DNA from: Schistosoma haematobium
Taxonomy: Eukaryota > Platyhelminthes > Trematoda > Strigeidida > Schistosomatidae
Length of the DNA stretch: 64,000 bases
Assembly: GCF_000699445.3 (NCBI RefSeq)
Contig: NC_067197.1
Location: forward strand, 21,497,809 to 21,561,808
Direction: 5' to 3'
In this document: positions 1 to 15,150 of the stretch, piece by piece
How the letters are laid out: every line of letters starts with the position of its first letter
Numbering within the stretch: the stretch's first letter is position 1
The notes under the pieces: model-generated
What the model was told of the DNA's origin: nothing
What the model saw: only the letters and a program-made list of their open reading frames with translations
Databases searched by the model: none
Program-made: the position numbers and the translations under genes

Positions 1-889
1 GATTGTGCCAGGTATCGTGATGGTCGATGTGGTTGAGTTGAGTTTTCTACTTGTGAGAATTGTGAGGTGAGTGCGTCAATTTTCTGATGGTGTTGGTTTA
101 GTTTGAATGATGCTAGATAACAGTGTTGATTAGTGATTTTCACCAAGATCTCTGAGGAATAGTTCTGACGATTGTTTTTATTTGACAGGTGATAGTGTGT
201 GGATTGATGATGGGATTGGATAACGAAGAGAGAGGAGAGAGAAGAGAGAAGAGAGAGAGAGAGAGAGAGTATTTTGCGGATGATGAGCGATTGGCAATGT
301 GGAGATATGATGTGGTCTAGTGAAGCGATCCTATCGGTCATGCGTCACGATGACACAGGTATGTTGTGTTGTTCTTTTTTTTTTGTTTTTGTTAGTGATG
401 TTTATTTGCTACTTGTGATACAATGATATCATTACTGTCTGATGTTAGTTGGTGAGGAGATGGTGTTTATGCATTTTTGTTTTGTATTTCCTATTTCAGG
501 TGTGTGTTGTGTGGTGTTGACTGAGTGATTTGTTCAAATGTACAGGAAAGAGGCAGTGAAAAACAGTGTGAATACGAAGGAATGCGACATAGAGTAGATG
601 TGAGATTGTGAACTTGATATTGGATTGGCATATCGAGATTGTCTGTTGATTGTGCCAGGTATCGTGATGGTCGATGTGGTTGAGTTGAGTTTTCTACTTG
701 TGAGAATTGTGAGGTGAGTGCGTCAATTTTCTGATGGTGTTGGTTTAGTTTGAATGATGCTAGATAACAGTGTTGATTAGTGATTTTCACCAAGATCTCT
801 GAGGAATAGTTCTGACGATTGTTTTTATTTGACAGGTGATAGTGTGTGGATTGATGATGGGATTGGATAACGAAGAGAGAGTGAGAGAT

Positions 890-925
<36 letters not shown>

Positions 926-1365
926 TGCGGATGATGAGCGATTGGCAATGTGGAGATATGATGTGGTCTAGTGAAGCGATCCTATCGGTCATGCGTCACG
1001 ATGACACAGGTATGTTGTGTTGTTCTTTTTGTTTTTGTTTTTGTTAGTGATGTTTATTTGCTACTTGTGATACAATGATATCATTACTGTCTGATGTTAG
1101 TTGGTGAGGAGATGGTGTTTATGCATTTTTGTTTTGTATTTCCTATTTCAGGTGTGTGTTGTGTGGTGTTGACTGAGTGATTTGTTCAAATGTACAGGAA
1201 AGAGGCAGTGAAAAACAGTGTGAATACGAAGGAATGCGACATAGAGTAGATGTGAGATTGTGAACTTGATATTGGATTGGCATATCGAGATTGTCTGTTG
1301 ATTGTGCCAGGTATCGTGATGGTCGATGTGGTTGAGTTGAGTTTTCTACTTGTGAGAATTGTGAG

Positions 1366-1537
1366 GTGAGTGCGTCAATTTTCTGATGGTGTTGGTTTAG
1401 TTTGAATGATGCTAGATAACAGTGTTGATTAGTGATTTTCACCAAGATCTCTGAGGAATAGTTCTGACGATTGTTTTTATTTGACAGGTGATAGTGTGTG
1501 GATTGATGATGGGATTGGATAACGAAGAGAGATAACG

Positions 1538-1568
<31 letters not shown>

Positions 1569-2013
1569 TATTTTGCGGATGATGAGCGATTGGCAATGTG
1601 GAGATATGATGTGGTCTAGTGAAGCGATCCTATCGGTCATGCGTCACGATGACACAGGTATGTTGTGTTGTTCTTTTTGTTTTTGTTTTTGTTAGTGATG
1701 TTTATTTGCTACTTGTGATACAATGATATCATTACTGTCTGATGTTAGTTGGTGAGGAGATGGTGTTTATGCATTTTTGTTTTGTATTTCCTATTTCAGG
1801 TGTGTGTTGTGTGGTGTTGACTGAGTGATTTGTTCAAATGTACAGGAAAGAGGCAGTGAAAAACAGTGTGAATACGAAGGAATGCGACATAGAGTAGATG
1901 TGAGATTGTGAACTTGATATTGGATTGGCATATCGAGATTGTCTGTTGATTGTGCCAGGTATCGTGATGGTCGATGTGGTTGAGTTGAGTTTTCTACTTG
2001 TGAGAATTGTGAG
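1366..2013 (+). ncRNA. Representative array unit with two predicted introns and two exons
   Basis: Within this unit I see donor GAG|GTGAGTG at 1366, a branch-like CTGAC (about 22 nt before the AG), pyrimidine-rich TTTTTATTTGACAG ending at 1487, an exon-like segment 1488-1657 containing the GA tract, donor CAG|GTATGTTG at 1658, a long T-rich tract and acceptor CCTATTTCAG ending at 1799, then a second exon-like segment 1800-2013 ending at the next GAG|GTGAGTG. Predicted introns are 122 and 142 nt; exons about 170 and 214 nt. All four signals recur in every full unit. The 214-nt segment has early stops in all three forward frames, so a protein running through the repeats is excluded. Spliced noncoding RNA is inference; transcription is not shown by sequence. 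Confidence 0.45.
1527..1569. repeat. (GA)n-type microsatellite inside the array unit (representative)
   Basis: Every unit carries a GA-rich tract between GGATAACGAAGAGA and GTATTTTGCGGATG. Tract length and interruptions differ between units and account for most of the 633-658-bp range in unit size. In four rightward units (near 14,473, 15,776, 16,430 and 17,739) the tract also contains a (TG)n segment. It lies inside the predicted ~170-nt exon. Confidence 0.9.
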
Positions 2014-2169
2014 GTGAGTGCGTCAATTTTCTGATGGTGTTGGTTTAGTTTGAATGATGCTAGATAACAGTGTTGATTAGTGATTTTCACCAAGATCTCT
2101 GAGGAATAGTTCTGACGATTGTTTTTATTTGACAGGTGATAGTGTGTGGATTGATGATGGGATTGGATA

Positions 2170-2206
<37 letters not shown>

Positions 2207-2814
2207 TGCGGATGATGAGCGATTGGCAATGTGGAGATATGATGTGGTCTAGTGAAGCGATCCTATCGGTCATGCGTCACGATGACACAGGTATGTTGTG
2301 TTGTTCTTTTTGTTTTTGTTTTTGTTAGTGATGTTTATTTGCTACTTGTGATACAATGATATCATTACTGTCTGATGTTAGTTGGTGAGGAGATGGTGTT
2401 TATGCATTTTTGTTTTGTATTTCCTATTTCAGGTGTGTGTTGTGTGGTGTTGACTGAGTGATTTGTTCAAATGTACAGGAAAGAGGCAGTGAAAAACAGT
2501 GTGAATACGAAGGAATGCGACATAGAGTAGATGTGAGATTGTGAACTTGATATTGGATTGGCATATCGAGATTGTCTGTTGATTGTGCCAGGTATCGTGA
2601 TGGTCGATGTGGTTGAGTTGAGTTTTCTACTTGTGAGAATTGTGAGGTGAGTGCGTCAATTTTCTGATGGTGTTGGTTTAGTTTGAATGATGCTAGATAA
2701 CAGTGTTGATTAGTGATTTTCACCAAGATCTCTGAGGAATAGTTCTGACGATTGTTTTTATTTGACAGGTGATAGTGTGTGGATTGATGATGGGATTGGA
2801 TAACGAAAGAGAGT

Positions 2815-2846
<32 letters not shown>

Positions 2847-4097
2847 TATTTTGCGGATGATGAGCGATTGGCAATGTGGAGATATGATGTGGTCTAGTGA
2901 AGCGATCCTATCGGTCATGCGTCACGATGACACAGGTATGTTGTGTTGTTCTTTTTTTTTTGTTTTTGTTAGTGATGTTTATTTGCTACTTGTGATACAA
3001 TGATATCATTACTGTCTGATGTTAGTTGGTGAGGAGATGGTGTTTATGCATTTTTGTTTTGTATTTCCTATTTCAGGTGTGTGTTGTGTGGTGTTGACTG
3101 AGTGATTTGTTCAAATGTACAGGAAAGAGGCAGTGAAAAACAGTGTGAATACGAAGGAATGCGACATAGAGTAGATGTGAGATTGTGAACTTGATATTGG
3201 ATTGGCATATCGAGATTGTCTGTTGATTGTGCCAGGTATCGTGATGGTCGATGTGGTTGAGTTGAGTTTTCTACTTGTGAGAATTGTGAGGTGAGTGCGT
3301 CAATTTTCTGATGGTGTTGGTTTAGTTTGAATGATGCTAGATAACAGTGTTGATTAGTGATTTTCACCAAGATCTCTGAGGAATAGTTCTGACGATTGTT
3401 TTTATTTGACAGGTGATAGTGTGTGGATTGATGATGGGATTGGATAACGAAGAGAGAGTGAGAGATAGAAAGAGAGAGAGAGAGAGAGAGTATTTTGCGG
3501 ATGATGAGCGATTGGCAATGTGGAGATATGATGTGGTCTAGTGAAGCGATCCTATCGGTCATGCGTCACGATGACACAGGTATGTTGTGTTGTTCTTTTT
3601 TTTTTGTTTTTGTTAGTGATGTTTATTTGCTACTTGTGATACAATGATATCATTACTGTCTGATGTTAGTTGGTGAGGAGATGGTGTTTATGCATTTTTG
3701 TTTTGTATTTCCTATTTCAGGTGTGTGTTGTGTGGTGTTGACTGAGTGATTTGTTCAAATGTACAGGAAAGAGGCAGTGAAAAACAGTGTGAATACGAAG
3801 GAATGCGACATAGAGTAGATGTGAGATTGTGAACTTGATATTGGATTGGCATATCGAGATTGTCTGTTGATTGTGCCAGGTATCGTGATGGTCGATGTGG
3901 TTGAGTTGAGTTTTCTACTTGTGAGAATTGTGAGGTGAGTGCGTCAATTTTCTGATGGTGTTGGTTTAGTTTGAATGATGCTAGATAACAGTGTTGATTA
4001 GTGATTTTCACCAAGATCTCTGAGGAATAGTTCTGACGATTGTTTTTATTTGACAGGTGATAGTGTGTGGATTGATGATGGGATTGGATAACGAAGA

Positions 4098-4145
<48 letters not shown>

Positions 4146-4748
4146 TGCGGATGATGAGCGATTGGCAATGTGGAGATATGATGTGGTCTAGTGAAGCGAT
4201 CCTATCGGTCATGCGTCACGATGACACAGGTATGTTGTGTTGTTCTTTTTGTTTTTGTTTTTGTTAGTGATGTTTATTTGCTACTTGTGATACAATGATA
4301 TCATTACTGTCTGATGTTAGTTGGTGAGGAGATGGTGTTTATGCATTTTTGTTTTGTATTTCCTATTTCAGGTGTGTGTTGTGTGGTGTTGACTGAGTGA
4401 TTTGTTCAAATGTACAGGAAAGAGGCAGTGAAAAACAGTGTGAATACGAAGGAATGCGACATAGAGTAGATGTGAGATTGTGAACTTGATATTGGATTGG
4501 CATATCGAGATTGTCTGTTGATTGTGCCAGGTATCGTGATGGTCGATGTGGTTGAGTTGAGTTTTCTACTTGTGAGAATTGTGAGGTGAGTGCGTCAATT
4601 TTCTGATGGTGTTGGTTTAGTTTGAATGATGCTAGATAACAGTGTTGATTAGTGATTTTCACCAAGATCTCTGAGGAATAGTTCTGACGATTGTTTTTAT
4701 TTGACAGGTGATAGTGTGTGGATTGATGATGGGATTGGATAACGAAGA

Positions 4749-4786
<38 letters not shown>

Positions 4787-6051
4787 TGCGGATGATGAGC
4801 GATTGGCAATGTGGAGATATGATGTGGTCTAGTGAAGCGATCCTATCGGTCATGCGTCACGATGACACAGGTATGTTGTGTTGTTCTTTTTTTTTTGTTT
4901 TTGTTAGTGATGTTTATTTGCTACTTGTGATACAATGATATCATTACTGTCTGATGTTAGTTGGTGAGGAGATGGTGTTTATGCATTTTTGTTTTGTATT
5001 TCCTATTTCAGGTGTGTGTTGTGTGGTGTTGACTGAGTGATTTGTTCAAATGTACAGGAAAGAGGCAGTGAAAAACAGTGTGAATACGAAGGAATGCGAC
5101 ATAGAGTAGATGTGAGATTGTGAACTTGATATTGGATTGGCATATCGAGATTGTCTGTTGATTGTGCCAGGTATCGTGATGGTCGATGTGGTTGAGTTGA
5201 GTTTTCTACTTGTGAGAATTGTGAGGTGAGTGCGTCAATTTTCTGATGGTGTTGGTTTAGTTTGAATGATGCTAGATAACAGTGTTGATTAGTGATTTTC
5301 ACCAAGATCTCTGAGGAATAGTTCTGACGATTGTTTTTATTTGACAGGTGATAGTGTGTGGATTGATGATGGGATTGGATAACGAAGAGAGAGTGAGAGA
5401 TAGAAAGAGAGAGAGAGAGAGAGAGAGAGTATTTTGCGGATGATGAGCGATTGGCAATGTGGAGATATGATGTGGTCTAGTGAAGCGATCCTATCGGTCA
5501 TGCGTCACGATGACACAGGTATGTTGTGTTGTTCTTTTTTTTTTTGTTTTTGTTAGTGATGTTTATTTGCTACTTGTGATACAATGATATCATTACTGTC
5601 TGATGTTAGTTGGTGAGGAGATGGTGTTTATGCATTTTTGTTTTGTATTTCCTATTTCAGGTGTGTGTTGTGTGGTGTTGACTGAGTGATTTGTTCAAAT
5701 GTACAGGAAAGAGGCAGTGAAAAACAGTGTGAATACGAAGGAATGCGACATAGAGTAGATGTGAGATTGTGAACTTGATATTGGATTGGCATATCGAGAT
5801 TGTCTGTTGATTGTGCCAGGTATCGTGATGGTCGATGTGGTTGAGTTGAGTTTTCTACTTGTGAGAATTGTGAGGTGAGTGCGTCAATTTTCTGATGGTG
5901 TTGGTTTAGTTTGAATGATGCTAGATAACAGTGTTGATTAGTGATTTTCACCAAGATCTCTGAGGAATAGTTCTGACGATTGTTTTTATTTGACAGGTGA
6001 TAGTGTGTGGATTGATGATGGGATTGGATAACGAGAGAGAGTGAGAGTAGA

Positions 6052-6082
<31 letters not shown>

Positions 6083-6684
6083 TGCGGATGATGAGCGATT
6101 GGCAATGTGGAGATATGATGTGGTCTAGTGAAGCGATCCTATCGGTCATGCGTCACGATGACACAGGTATGTTGTGTTGTTCTTTTTTTTTTGTTTTTGT
6201 TAGTGATGTTTATTTGCTACTTGTGATACAATGATATCATTACTGTCTGATGTTAGTTGGTGAGGAGATGGTGTTTATGCATTTTTGTTTTGTATTTCCT
6301 ATTTCAGGTGTGTGTTGTGTGGTGTTGACTGAGTGATTTGTTCAAATGTACAGGAAAGAGGCAGTGAAAAACAGTGTGAATACGAAGGAATGCGACATAG
6401 AGTAGATGTGAGATTGTGAACTTGATATTGGATTGGCATATCGAGATTGTCTGTTGATTGTGCCAGGTATCGTGATGGTCGATGTGGTTGAGTTGAGTTT
6501 TCTACTTGTGAGAATTGTGAGGTGAGTGCGTCAATTTTCTGATGGTGTTGGTTTAGTTTGAATGATGCTAGATAACAGTGTTGATTAGTGATTTTCACCA
6601 AGATCTCTGAGGAATAGTTCTGACGATTGTTTTTATTTGACAGGTGATAGTGTGTGGATTGATGATGGGATTGGATAACGAAGA

Positions 6685-6728
<44 letters not shown>

Positions 6729-7978
6729 TGCGGATGATGAGCGATTGGCAATGTGGAGATATGATGTGGTCTAGTGAAGCGATCCTATCGGTCATGCGTC
6801 ACGATGACACAGGTATGTTGTGTTGTTCTTTTTTTTTGTTTTTGTTAGTGATGTTTATTTGCTACTTGTGATACAATGATATCATTACTGTCTGATGTTA
6901 GTTGGTGAGGAGATGGTGTTTATGCATTTTTGTTTTGTATTTCCTATTTCAGGTGTGTGTTGTGTGGTGTTGACTGAGTGATTTGTTCAAATGTACAGGA
7001 AAGAGGCAGTGAAAAACAGTGTGAATACGAAGGAATGCGACATAGAGTAGATGTGAGATTGTGAACTTGATATTGGATTGGCATATCGAGATTGTCTGTT
7101 GATTGTGCCAGGTATCGTGATGGTCGATGTGGTTGAGTTGAGTTTTCTACTTGTGAGAATTGTGAGGTGAGTGCGTCAATTTTCTGATGGTGTTGGTTTA
7201 GTTTGAATGATGCTAGATAACAGTGTTGATTAGTGATTTTCACCAAGATCTCTGAGGAATAGTTCTGACGATTGTTTTTATTTGACAGGTGATAGTGTGT
7301 GGATTGATGATGGGATTGGATAACGAAGAGAGAGTGAGAGAGAAAGAGAGAGAGAGAGAGAGAGTATTTTGCGGATGATGAGCGATTGGCAATGTGGAGA
7401 TATGATGTGGTCTAGTGAAGCGATCCTATCGGTCATGCGTCACGATGACACAGGTATGTTGTGTTGTTCTTTTTGTTTTTGTTTTTGTTAGTGATGTTTA
7501 TTTGCTACTTGTGATACAATGATATCATTACTGTCTGATGTTAGTTGGTGAGGAGATGGTGTTTATGCATTTTTGTTTTGTATTTCCTATTTCAGGTGTG
7601 TGTTGTGTGGTGTTGACTGAGTGATTTGTTCAAATGTACAGGAAAGAGGCAGTGAAAAACAGTGTGAATACGAAGGAATGCGACATAGAGTAGATGTGAG
7701 ATTGTGAACTTGATATTGGATTGGCATATCGAGATTGTCTGTTGATTGTGCCAGGTATCGTGATGGTCGATGTGGTTGAGTTGAGTTTTCTACTTGTGAG
7801 AATTGTGAGGTGAGTGCGTCAATTTTCTGATGGTGTTGGTTTAGTTTGAATGATGCTAGATAACAGTGTTGATTAGTGATTTTCACCAAGATCTCTGAGG
7901 AATAGTTCTGACGATTGTTTTTATTTGACAGGTGATAGTGTGTGGATTGATGATGGGATTGGATAACGAAGAGAGAGT

Positions 7979-8009
<31 letters not shown>

Positions 8010-10562
8010 TATTTTGCGGATGATGAGCGATTGGCAATGTGGAGATATGATGTGGTCTAGTGAAGCGATCCTATCGGTCATGCGTCACGATGACACAGGT
8101 ATGTTGTGTTGTTCTTTTTGTTTTTGTTTTTGTTAGTGATGTTTATTTGCTACTTGTGATACAATGATATCATTACTGTCTGATGTTAGTTGGTGAGGAG
8201 ATGGTGTTTATGCATTTTTGTTTTGTATTTCCTATTTCAGGTGTGTGTTGTGTGGTGTTGACTGAGTGATTTGTTCAAATGTACAGGAAAGAGGCAGTGA
8301 AAAACAGTGTGAATACGAAGGAATGCGACATAGAGTAGATGTGAGATTGTGAACTTGATATTGGATTGGCATATCGAGATTGTCTGTTGATTGTGCCAGG
8401 TATCGTGATGGTCGATGTGGTTGAGTTGAGTTTTCTACTTGTGAGAATTGTGAGGTGAGTGCGTCAATTTTCTGATGGTGTTGGTTTAGTTTGAATGATG
8501 CTAGATAACAGTGTTGATTAGTGATTTTCACCAAGATCTCTGAGGAATAGTTCTGACGATTGTTTTTATTTGACAGGTGATAGTGTGTGGATTGATGATG
8601 GGATTGGATAACGAAGAGAGAGTGAGAGAAGAAAGAGAGAGAGAGAGAGAGAGAGTATTTTGCGGATGATGAGCGATTGGCAATGTGGAGATATGATGTG
8701 GTCTAGTGAAGCGATCCTATCGGTCATGCGTCACGATGACACAGGTATGTTGTGTTGTTCTTTTTTGTTTTTGTTTTTGTTAGTGATGTTTATTTGCTAC
8801 TTGTGATACAATGATATCATTACTGTCTGATGTTAGTTGGTGAGGAGATGGTGTTTATGCATTTTTGTTTTGTATTTCCTATTTCAGGTGTGTGTTGTGT
8901 GGTGTTGACTGAGTGATTTGTTCAAATGTACAGGAAAGAGGCAGTGAAAAACAGTGTGAATACGAAGGAATGCGACATAGAGTAGATGTGAGATTGTGAA
9001 CTTGATATTGGATTGGCATATCGAGATTGTCTGTTGATTGTGCCAGGTATCGTGATGGTCGATGTGGTTGAGTTGAGTTTTCTACTTGTGAGAATTGTGA
9101 GGTGAGTGCGTCAATTTTCTGATGGTGTTGGTTTAGTTTGAATGATGCTAGATAACAGTGTTGATTAGTGATTTTCACCAAGATCTCTGAGGAATAGTTC
9201 TGACGATTGTTTTTATTTGACAGGTGATAGTGTGTGGATTGATGATGGGATTGGATAACGAAGAGAGAGTGAGAGAGAAGAAGAGAGAGAGAGAGAGAGA
9301 GAGAGTATTTTGCGGATGATGAGCGATTGGCAATGTGGAGATATGATGTGGTCTAGTGAAGCGATCCTATCGGTCATGCGTCACGATGACACAGGTATGT
9401 TGTGTTGTTCTTTTTTGTTTTTGTTTTTGTTAGTGATGTTTATTTGCTACTTGTGATACAATGATATCATTACTGTCTGATGTTAGTTGGTGAGGAGATG
9501 GTGTTTATGCATTTTTGTTTTGTATTTCCTATTTCAGGTGTGTGTTGTGTGGTGTTGACTGAGTGATTTGTTCAAATGTACAGGAAAGAGGCAGTGAAAA
9601 ACAGTGTGAATACGAAGGAATGCGACATAGAGTAGATGTGAGATTGTGAACTTGATATTGGATTGGCATATCGAGATTGTCTGTTGATTGTGCCAGGTAT
9701 CGTGATGGTCGATGTGGTTGAGTTGAGTTTTCTACTTGTGAGAATTGTGAGGTGAGTGCGTCAATTTTCTGATGGTGTTGGTTTAGTTTGAATGATGCTA
9801 GATAACAGTGTTGATTAGTGATTTTCACCAAGATCTCTGAGGAATAGTTCTGACGATTGTTTTTATTTGACAGGTGATAGTGTGTGGATTGATGATGGGA
9901 TTGGATAACGAAGAGAGAGAGAGAGAAAGAGGAGAGAGAGAGAGAGAGAGAGTATTTTGCGGATGATGAGCGATTGGCAATGTGGAGATATGATGTGGTC
10001 TAGTGAAGCGATCCTATCGGTCATGCGTCACGATGACACAGGTATGTTGTGTTGTTCTTTTTTGTTTTTGTTTTTGTTAGTGATGTTTATTTGCTACTTG
10101 TGATACAATGATATCATTACTGTCTGATGTTAGTTGGTGAGGAGATGGTGTTTATGCATTTTTGTTTTGTATTTCCTATTTCAGGTGTGTGTTGTGTGGT
10201 GTTGACTGAGTGATTTGTTCAAATGTACAGGAAAGAGGCAGTGAAAAACAGTGTGAATACGAAGGAATGCGACATAGAGTAGATGTGAGATTGTGAACTT
10301 GATATTGGATTGGCATATCGAGATTGTCTGTTGATTGTGCCAGGTATCGTGATGGTCGATGTGGTTGAGTTGAGTTTTCTACTTGTGAGAATTGTGAGGT
10401 GAGTGCGTCAATTTTCTGATGGTGTTGGTTTAGTTTGAATGATGCTAGATAACAGTGTTGATTAGTGATTTTCACCAAGATCTCTGAGGAATAGTTCTGA
10501 CGATTGTTTTTATTTGACAGGTGATAGTGTGTGGATTGATGATGGGATTGGATAACGAAGAG

Positions 10563-10604
<42 letters not shown>

Positions 10605-11862
10605 TGCGGATGATGAGCGATTGGCAATGTGGAGATATGATGTGGTCTAGTGAAGCGATCCTATCGGTCATGCGTCACGATGACACAGGTATGTTGTGTT
10701 GTTCTTTTTTGTTTTTGTTTTTGTTAGTGATGTTTATTTGCTACTTGTGATACAATGATATCATTACTGTCTGATGTTAGTTGGTGAGGAGATGGTGTTT
10801 ATGCATTTTTGTTTTGTATTTCCTATTTCAGGTGTGTGTTGTGTGGTGTTGACTGAGTGATTTGTTCAAATGTACAGGAAAGAGGCAGTGAAAAACAGTG
10901 TGAATACGAAGGAATGCGACATAGAGTAGATGTGAGATTGTGAACTTGATATTGGATTGGCATATCGAGATTGTCTGTTGATTGTGCCAGGTATCGTGAT
11001 GGTCGATGTGGTTGAGTTGAGTTTTCTACTTGTGAGAATTGTGAGGTGAGTGCGTCAATTTTCTGATGGTGTTGGTTTAGTTTGAATGATGCTAGATAAC
11101 AGTGTTGATTAGTGATTTTCACCAAGATCTCTGAGGAATAGTTCTGACGATTGTTTTTATTTGACAGGTGATAGTGTGTGGATTGATGATGGGATTGGAT
11201 AACGAAGAGAGAGTGAGAGAAGAAAGAGTGAGAGAGAGAGAGAGAGAGAGAGAGTATTTTGCGGATGATGAGCGATTGGCAATGTGGAGATATGATGTGG
11301 TCTAGTGAAGCGATCCTATCGGTCATGCGTCACGATGACACAGGTATGTTGTGTTGTTCTTTTTGTTTTTGTTTTTGTTAGTGATGTTTATTTGCTACTT
11401 GTGATACAATGATATCATTACTGTCTGATGTTAGTTGGTGAGGAGATGGTGTTTATGCATTTTTGTTTTGTATTTCCTATTTCAGGTGTGTGTTGTGTGG
11501 TGTTGACTGAGTGATTTGTTCAAATGTACAGGAAAGAGGCAGTGAAAAACAGTGTGAATACGAAGGAATGCGACATAGAGTAGATGTGAGATTGTGAACT
11601 TGATATTGGATTGGCATATCGAGATTGTCTGTTGATTGTGCCAGGTATCGTGATGGTCGATGTGGTTGAGTTGAGTTTTCTACTTGTGAGAATTGTGAGG
11701 TGAGTGCGTCAATTTTCTGATGGTGTTGGTTTAGTTTGAATGATGCTAGATAACAGTGTTGATTAGTGATTTTCACCAAGATCTCTGAGGAATAGTTCTG
11801 ACGATTGTTTTTATTTGACAGGTGATAGTGTGTGGATTGATGATGGGATTGGATAACGAAGA

Positions 11863-11904
<42 letters not shown>

Positions 11905-12512
11905 TGCGGATGATGAGCGATTGGCAATGTGGAGATATGATGTGGTCTAGTGAAGCGATCCTATCGGTCATGCGTCACGATGACACAGGTATGTTGTGTT
12001 GTTCTTTTTTGTTTTTGTTTTTGTTAGTGATGTTTATTTGCTACTTGTGATACAATGATATCATTACTGTCTGATGTTAGTTGGTGAGGAGATGGTGTTT
12101 ATGCATTTTTGTTTTGTATTTCCTATTTCAGGTGTGTGTTGTGTGGTGTTGACTGAGTGATTTGTTCAAATGTACAGGAAAGAGGCAGTGAAAAACAGTG
12201 TGAATACGAAGGAATGCGACATAGAGTAGATGTGAGATTGTGAACTTGATATTGGATTGGCATATCGAGATTGTCTGTTGATTGTGCCAGGTATCGTGAT
12301 GGTCGATGTGGTTGAGTTGAGTTTTCTACTTGTGAGAATTGTGAGGTGAGTGCGTCAATTTTCTGATGGTGTTGGTTTAGTTTGAATGATGCTAGATAAC
12401 AGTGTTGATTAGTGATTTTCACCAAGATCTCTGAGGAATAGTTCTGACGATTGTTTTTATTTGACAGGTGATAGTGTGTGGATTGATGATGGGATTGGAT
12501 AACGAAGAGAGT

Positions 12513-12554
<42 letters not shown>

Positions 12555-13155
12555 TGCGGATGATGAGCGATTGGCAATGTGGAGATATGATGTGGTCTAG
12601 TGAAGCGATCCTATCGGTCATGCGTCACGATGACACAGGTATGTTGTGTTGTTCTTTTTTGTTTTTGTTTTTGTTAGTGATGTTTATTTGCTACTTGTGA
12701 TACAATGATATCATTACTGTCTGATGTTAGTTGGTGAGGAGATGGTGTTTATGCATTTTTGTTTTGTATTTCCTATTTCAGGTGTGTGTTGTGTGGTGTT
12801 GACTGAGTGATTTGTTCAAATGTACAGGAAAGAGGCAGTGAAAAACAGTGTGAATACGAAGGAATGCGACATAGAGTAGATGTGAGATTGTGAACTTGAT
12901 ATTGGATTGGCATATCGAGATTGTCTGTTGATTGTGCCAGGTATCGTGATGGTCGATGTGGTTGAGTTGAGTTTTCTACTTGTGAGAATTGTGAGGTGAG
13001 TGCGTCAATTTTCTGATGGTGTTGGTTTAGTTTGAATGATGCTAGATAACAGTGTTGATTAGTGATTTTCACCAAGATCTCTGAGGAATAGTTCTGACGA
13101 TTGTTTTTATTTGACAGGTGATAGTGTGTGGATTGATGATGGGATTGGATAACGA

Positions 13156-13188
<33 letters not shown>

Positions 13189-13805
13189 GTGAGAGAGTAT
13201 TTTGCGGATGATGAGCGATTGGCAATGTGGAGATATGATGTGGTCTAGTGAAGCGATCCTATCGGTCATGCGTCACGATGACACAGGTATGTTGTGTTGT
13301 TCTTTTTGTTTTTGTTTTTGTTAGTGATGTTTATTTGCTACTTGTGATACAATGATATCATTACTGTCTGATGTTAGTTGGTGAGGAGATGGTGTTTATG
13401 CATTTTTGTTTTGTATTTCCTATTTCAGGTGTGTGTTGTGTGGTGTTGACTGAGTGATTTGTTCAAATGTACAGGAAAGAGGCAGTGAAAAACAGTGTGA
13501 ATACGAAGGAATGCGACATAGAGTAGATGTGAGATTGTGAACTTGATATTGGATTGGCATATCGAGATTGTCTGTTGATTGTGCCAGGTATCGTGATGGT
13601 CGATGTGGTTGAGTTGAGTTTTCTACTTGTGAGAATTGTGAGGTGAGTGCGTCAATTTTCTGATGGTGTTGGTTTAGTTTGAATGATGCTAGATAACAGT
13701 GTTGATTAGTGATTTTCACCAAGATCTCTGAGGAATAGTTCTGACGATTGTTTTTATTTGACAGGTGATAGTGTGTGGATTGATGATGGGATTGGATAAC
13801 GAAGA

Positions 13806-13845
<40 letters not shown>

Positions 13846-15106
13846 TATTTTGCGGATGATGAGCGATTGGCAATGTGGAGATATGATGTGGTCTAGTGAA
13901 GCGATCCTATCGGTCATGCGTCACGATGACACAGGTATGTTGTGTTGTTCTTTTTTGTTTTTGTTTTTGTTAGTGATGTTTATTTGCTACTTGTGATACA
14001 ATGATATCATTACTGTCTGATGTTAGTTGGTGAGGAGATGGTGTTTATGCATTTTTGTTTTGTATTTCCTATTTCAGGTGTGTGTTGTGTGGTGTTGACT
14101 GAGTGATTTGTTCAAATGTACAGGAAAGAGGCAGTGAAAAACAGTGTGAATACGAAGGAATGCGACATAGAGTAGATGTGAGATTGTGAACTTGATATTG
14201 GATTGGCATATCGAGATTGTCTGTTGATTGTGCCAGGTATCGTGATGGTCGATGTGGTTGAGTTGAGTTTTCTACTTGTGAGAATTGTGAGGTGAGTGCG
14301 TCAATTTTCTGATGGTGTTGGTTTAGTTTGAATGATGCTAGATAACAGTGTTGATTAGTGATTTTCACCAAGATCTCTGAGGAATAGTTCTGACGATTGT
14401 TTTTATTTGACAGGTGATAGTGTGTGGATTGATGATGGGATTGGATAACGAAGAGAGAGTGAGAGAGAGAAAGAGTGTGTGTGTGAGAGAGAGAGAGTAT
14501 TTTGCGGATGATGAGCGATTGGCAATGTGGAGATATGATGTGGTCTAGTGAAGCGATCCTATCGGTCATGCGTCACGATGACACAGGTATGTTGTGTTGT
14601 TCTTTTTTGTTTTTGTTTTTGTTAGTGATGTTTATTTGCTACTTGTGATACAATGATATCATTACTGTCTGATGTTAGTTGGTGAGGAGATGGTGTTTAT
14701 GCATTTTTGTTTTGTATTTCCTATTTCAGGTGTGTGTTGTGTGGTGTTGACTGAGTGATTTGTTCAAATGTACAGGAAAGAGGCAGTGAAAAACAGTGTG
14801 AATACGAAGGAATGCGACATAGAGTAGATGTGAGATTGTGAACTTGATATTGGATTGGCATATCGAGATTGTCTGTTGATTGTGCCAGGTATCGTGATGG
14901 TCGATGTGGTTGAGTTGAGTTTTCTACTTGTGAGAATTGTGAGGTGAGTGCGTCAATTTTCTGATGGTGTTGGTTTAGTTTGAATGATGCTAGATAACAG
15001 TGTTGATTAGTGATTTTCACCAAGATCTCTGAGGAATAGTTCTGACGATTGTTTTTATTTGACAGGTGATAGTGTGTGGATTGATGATGGGATTGGATAA
15101 CGAAGA

Positions 15107-15150
<44 letters not shown>

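Noticed and set aside
4708..4938. Plus-strand Arg-Glu repeat peptide reading through the GA tract (also at 6644, 15066, 16368)
   Set aside because: It opens only where the tract length permits, begins at GTG rather than ATG at the predicted splice acceptor, and is stopped a few codons into the next exon in the spliced frame.
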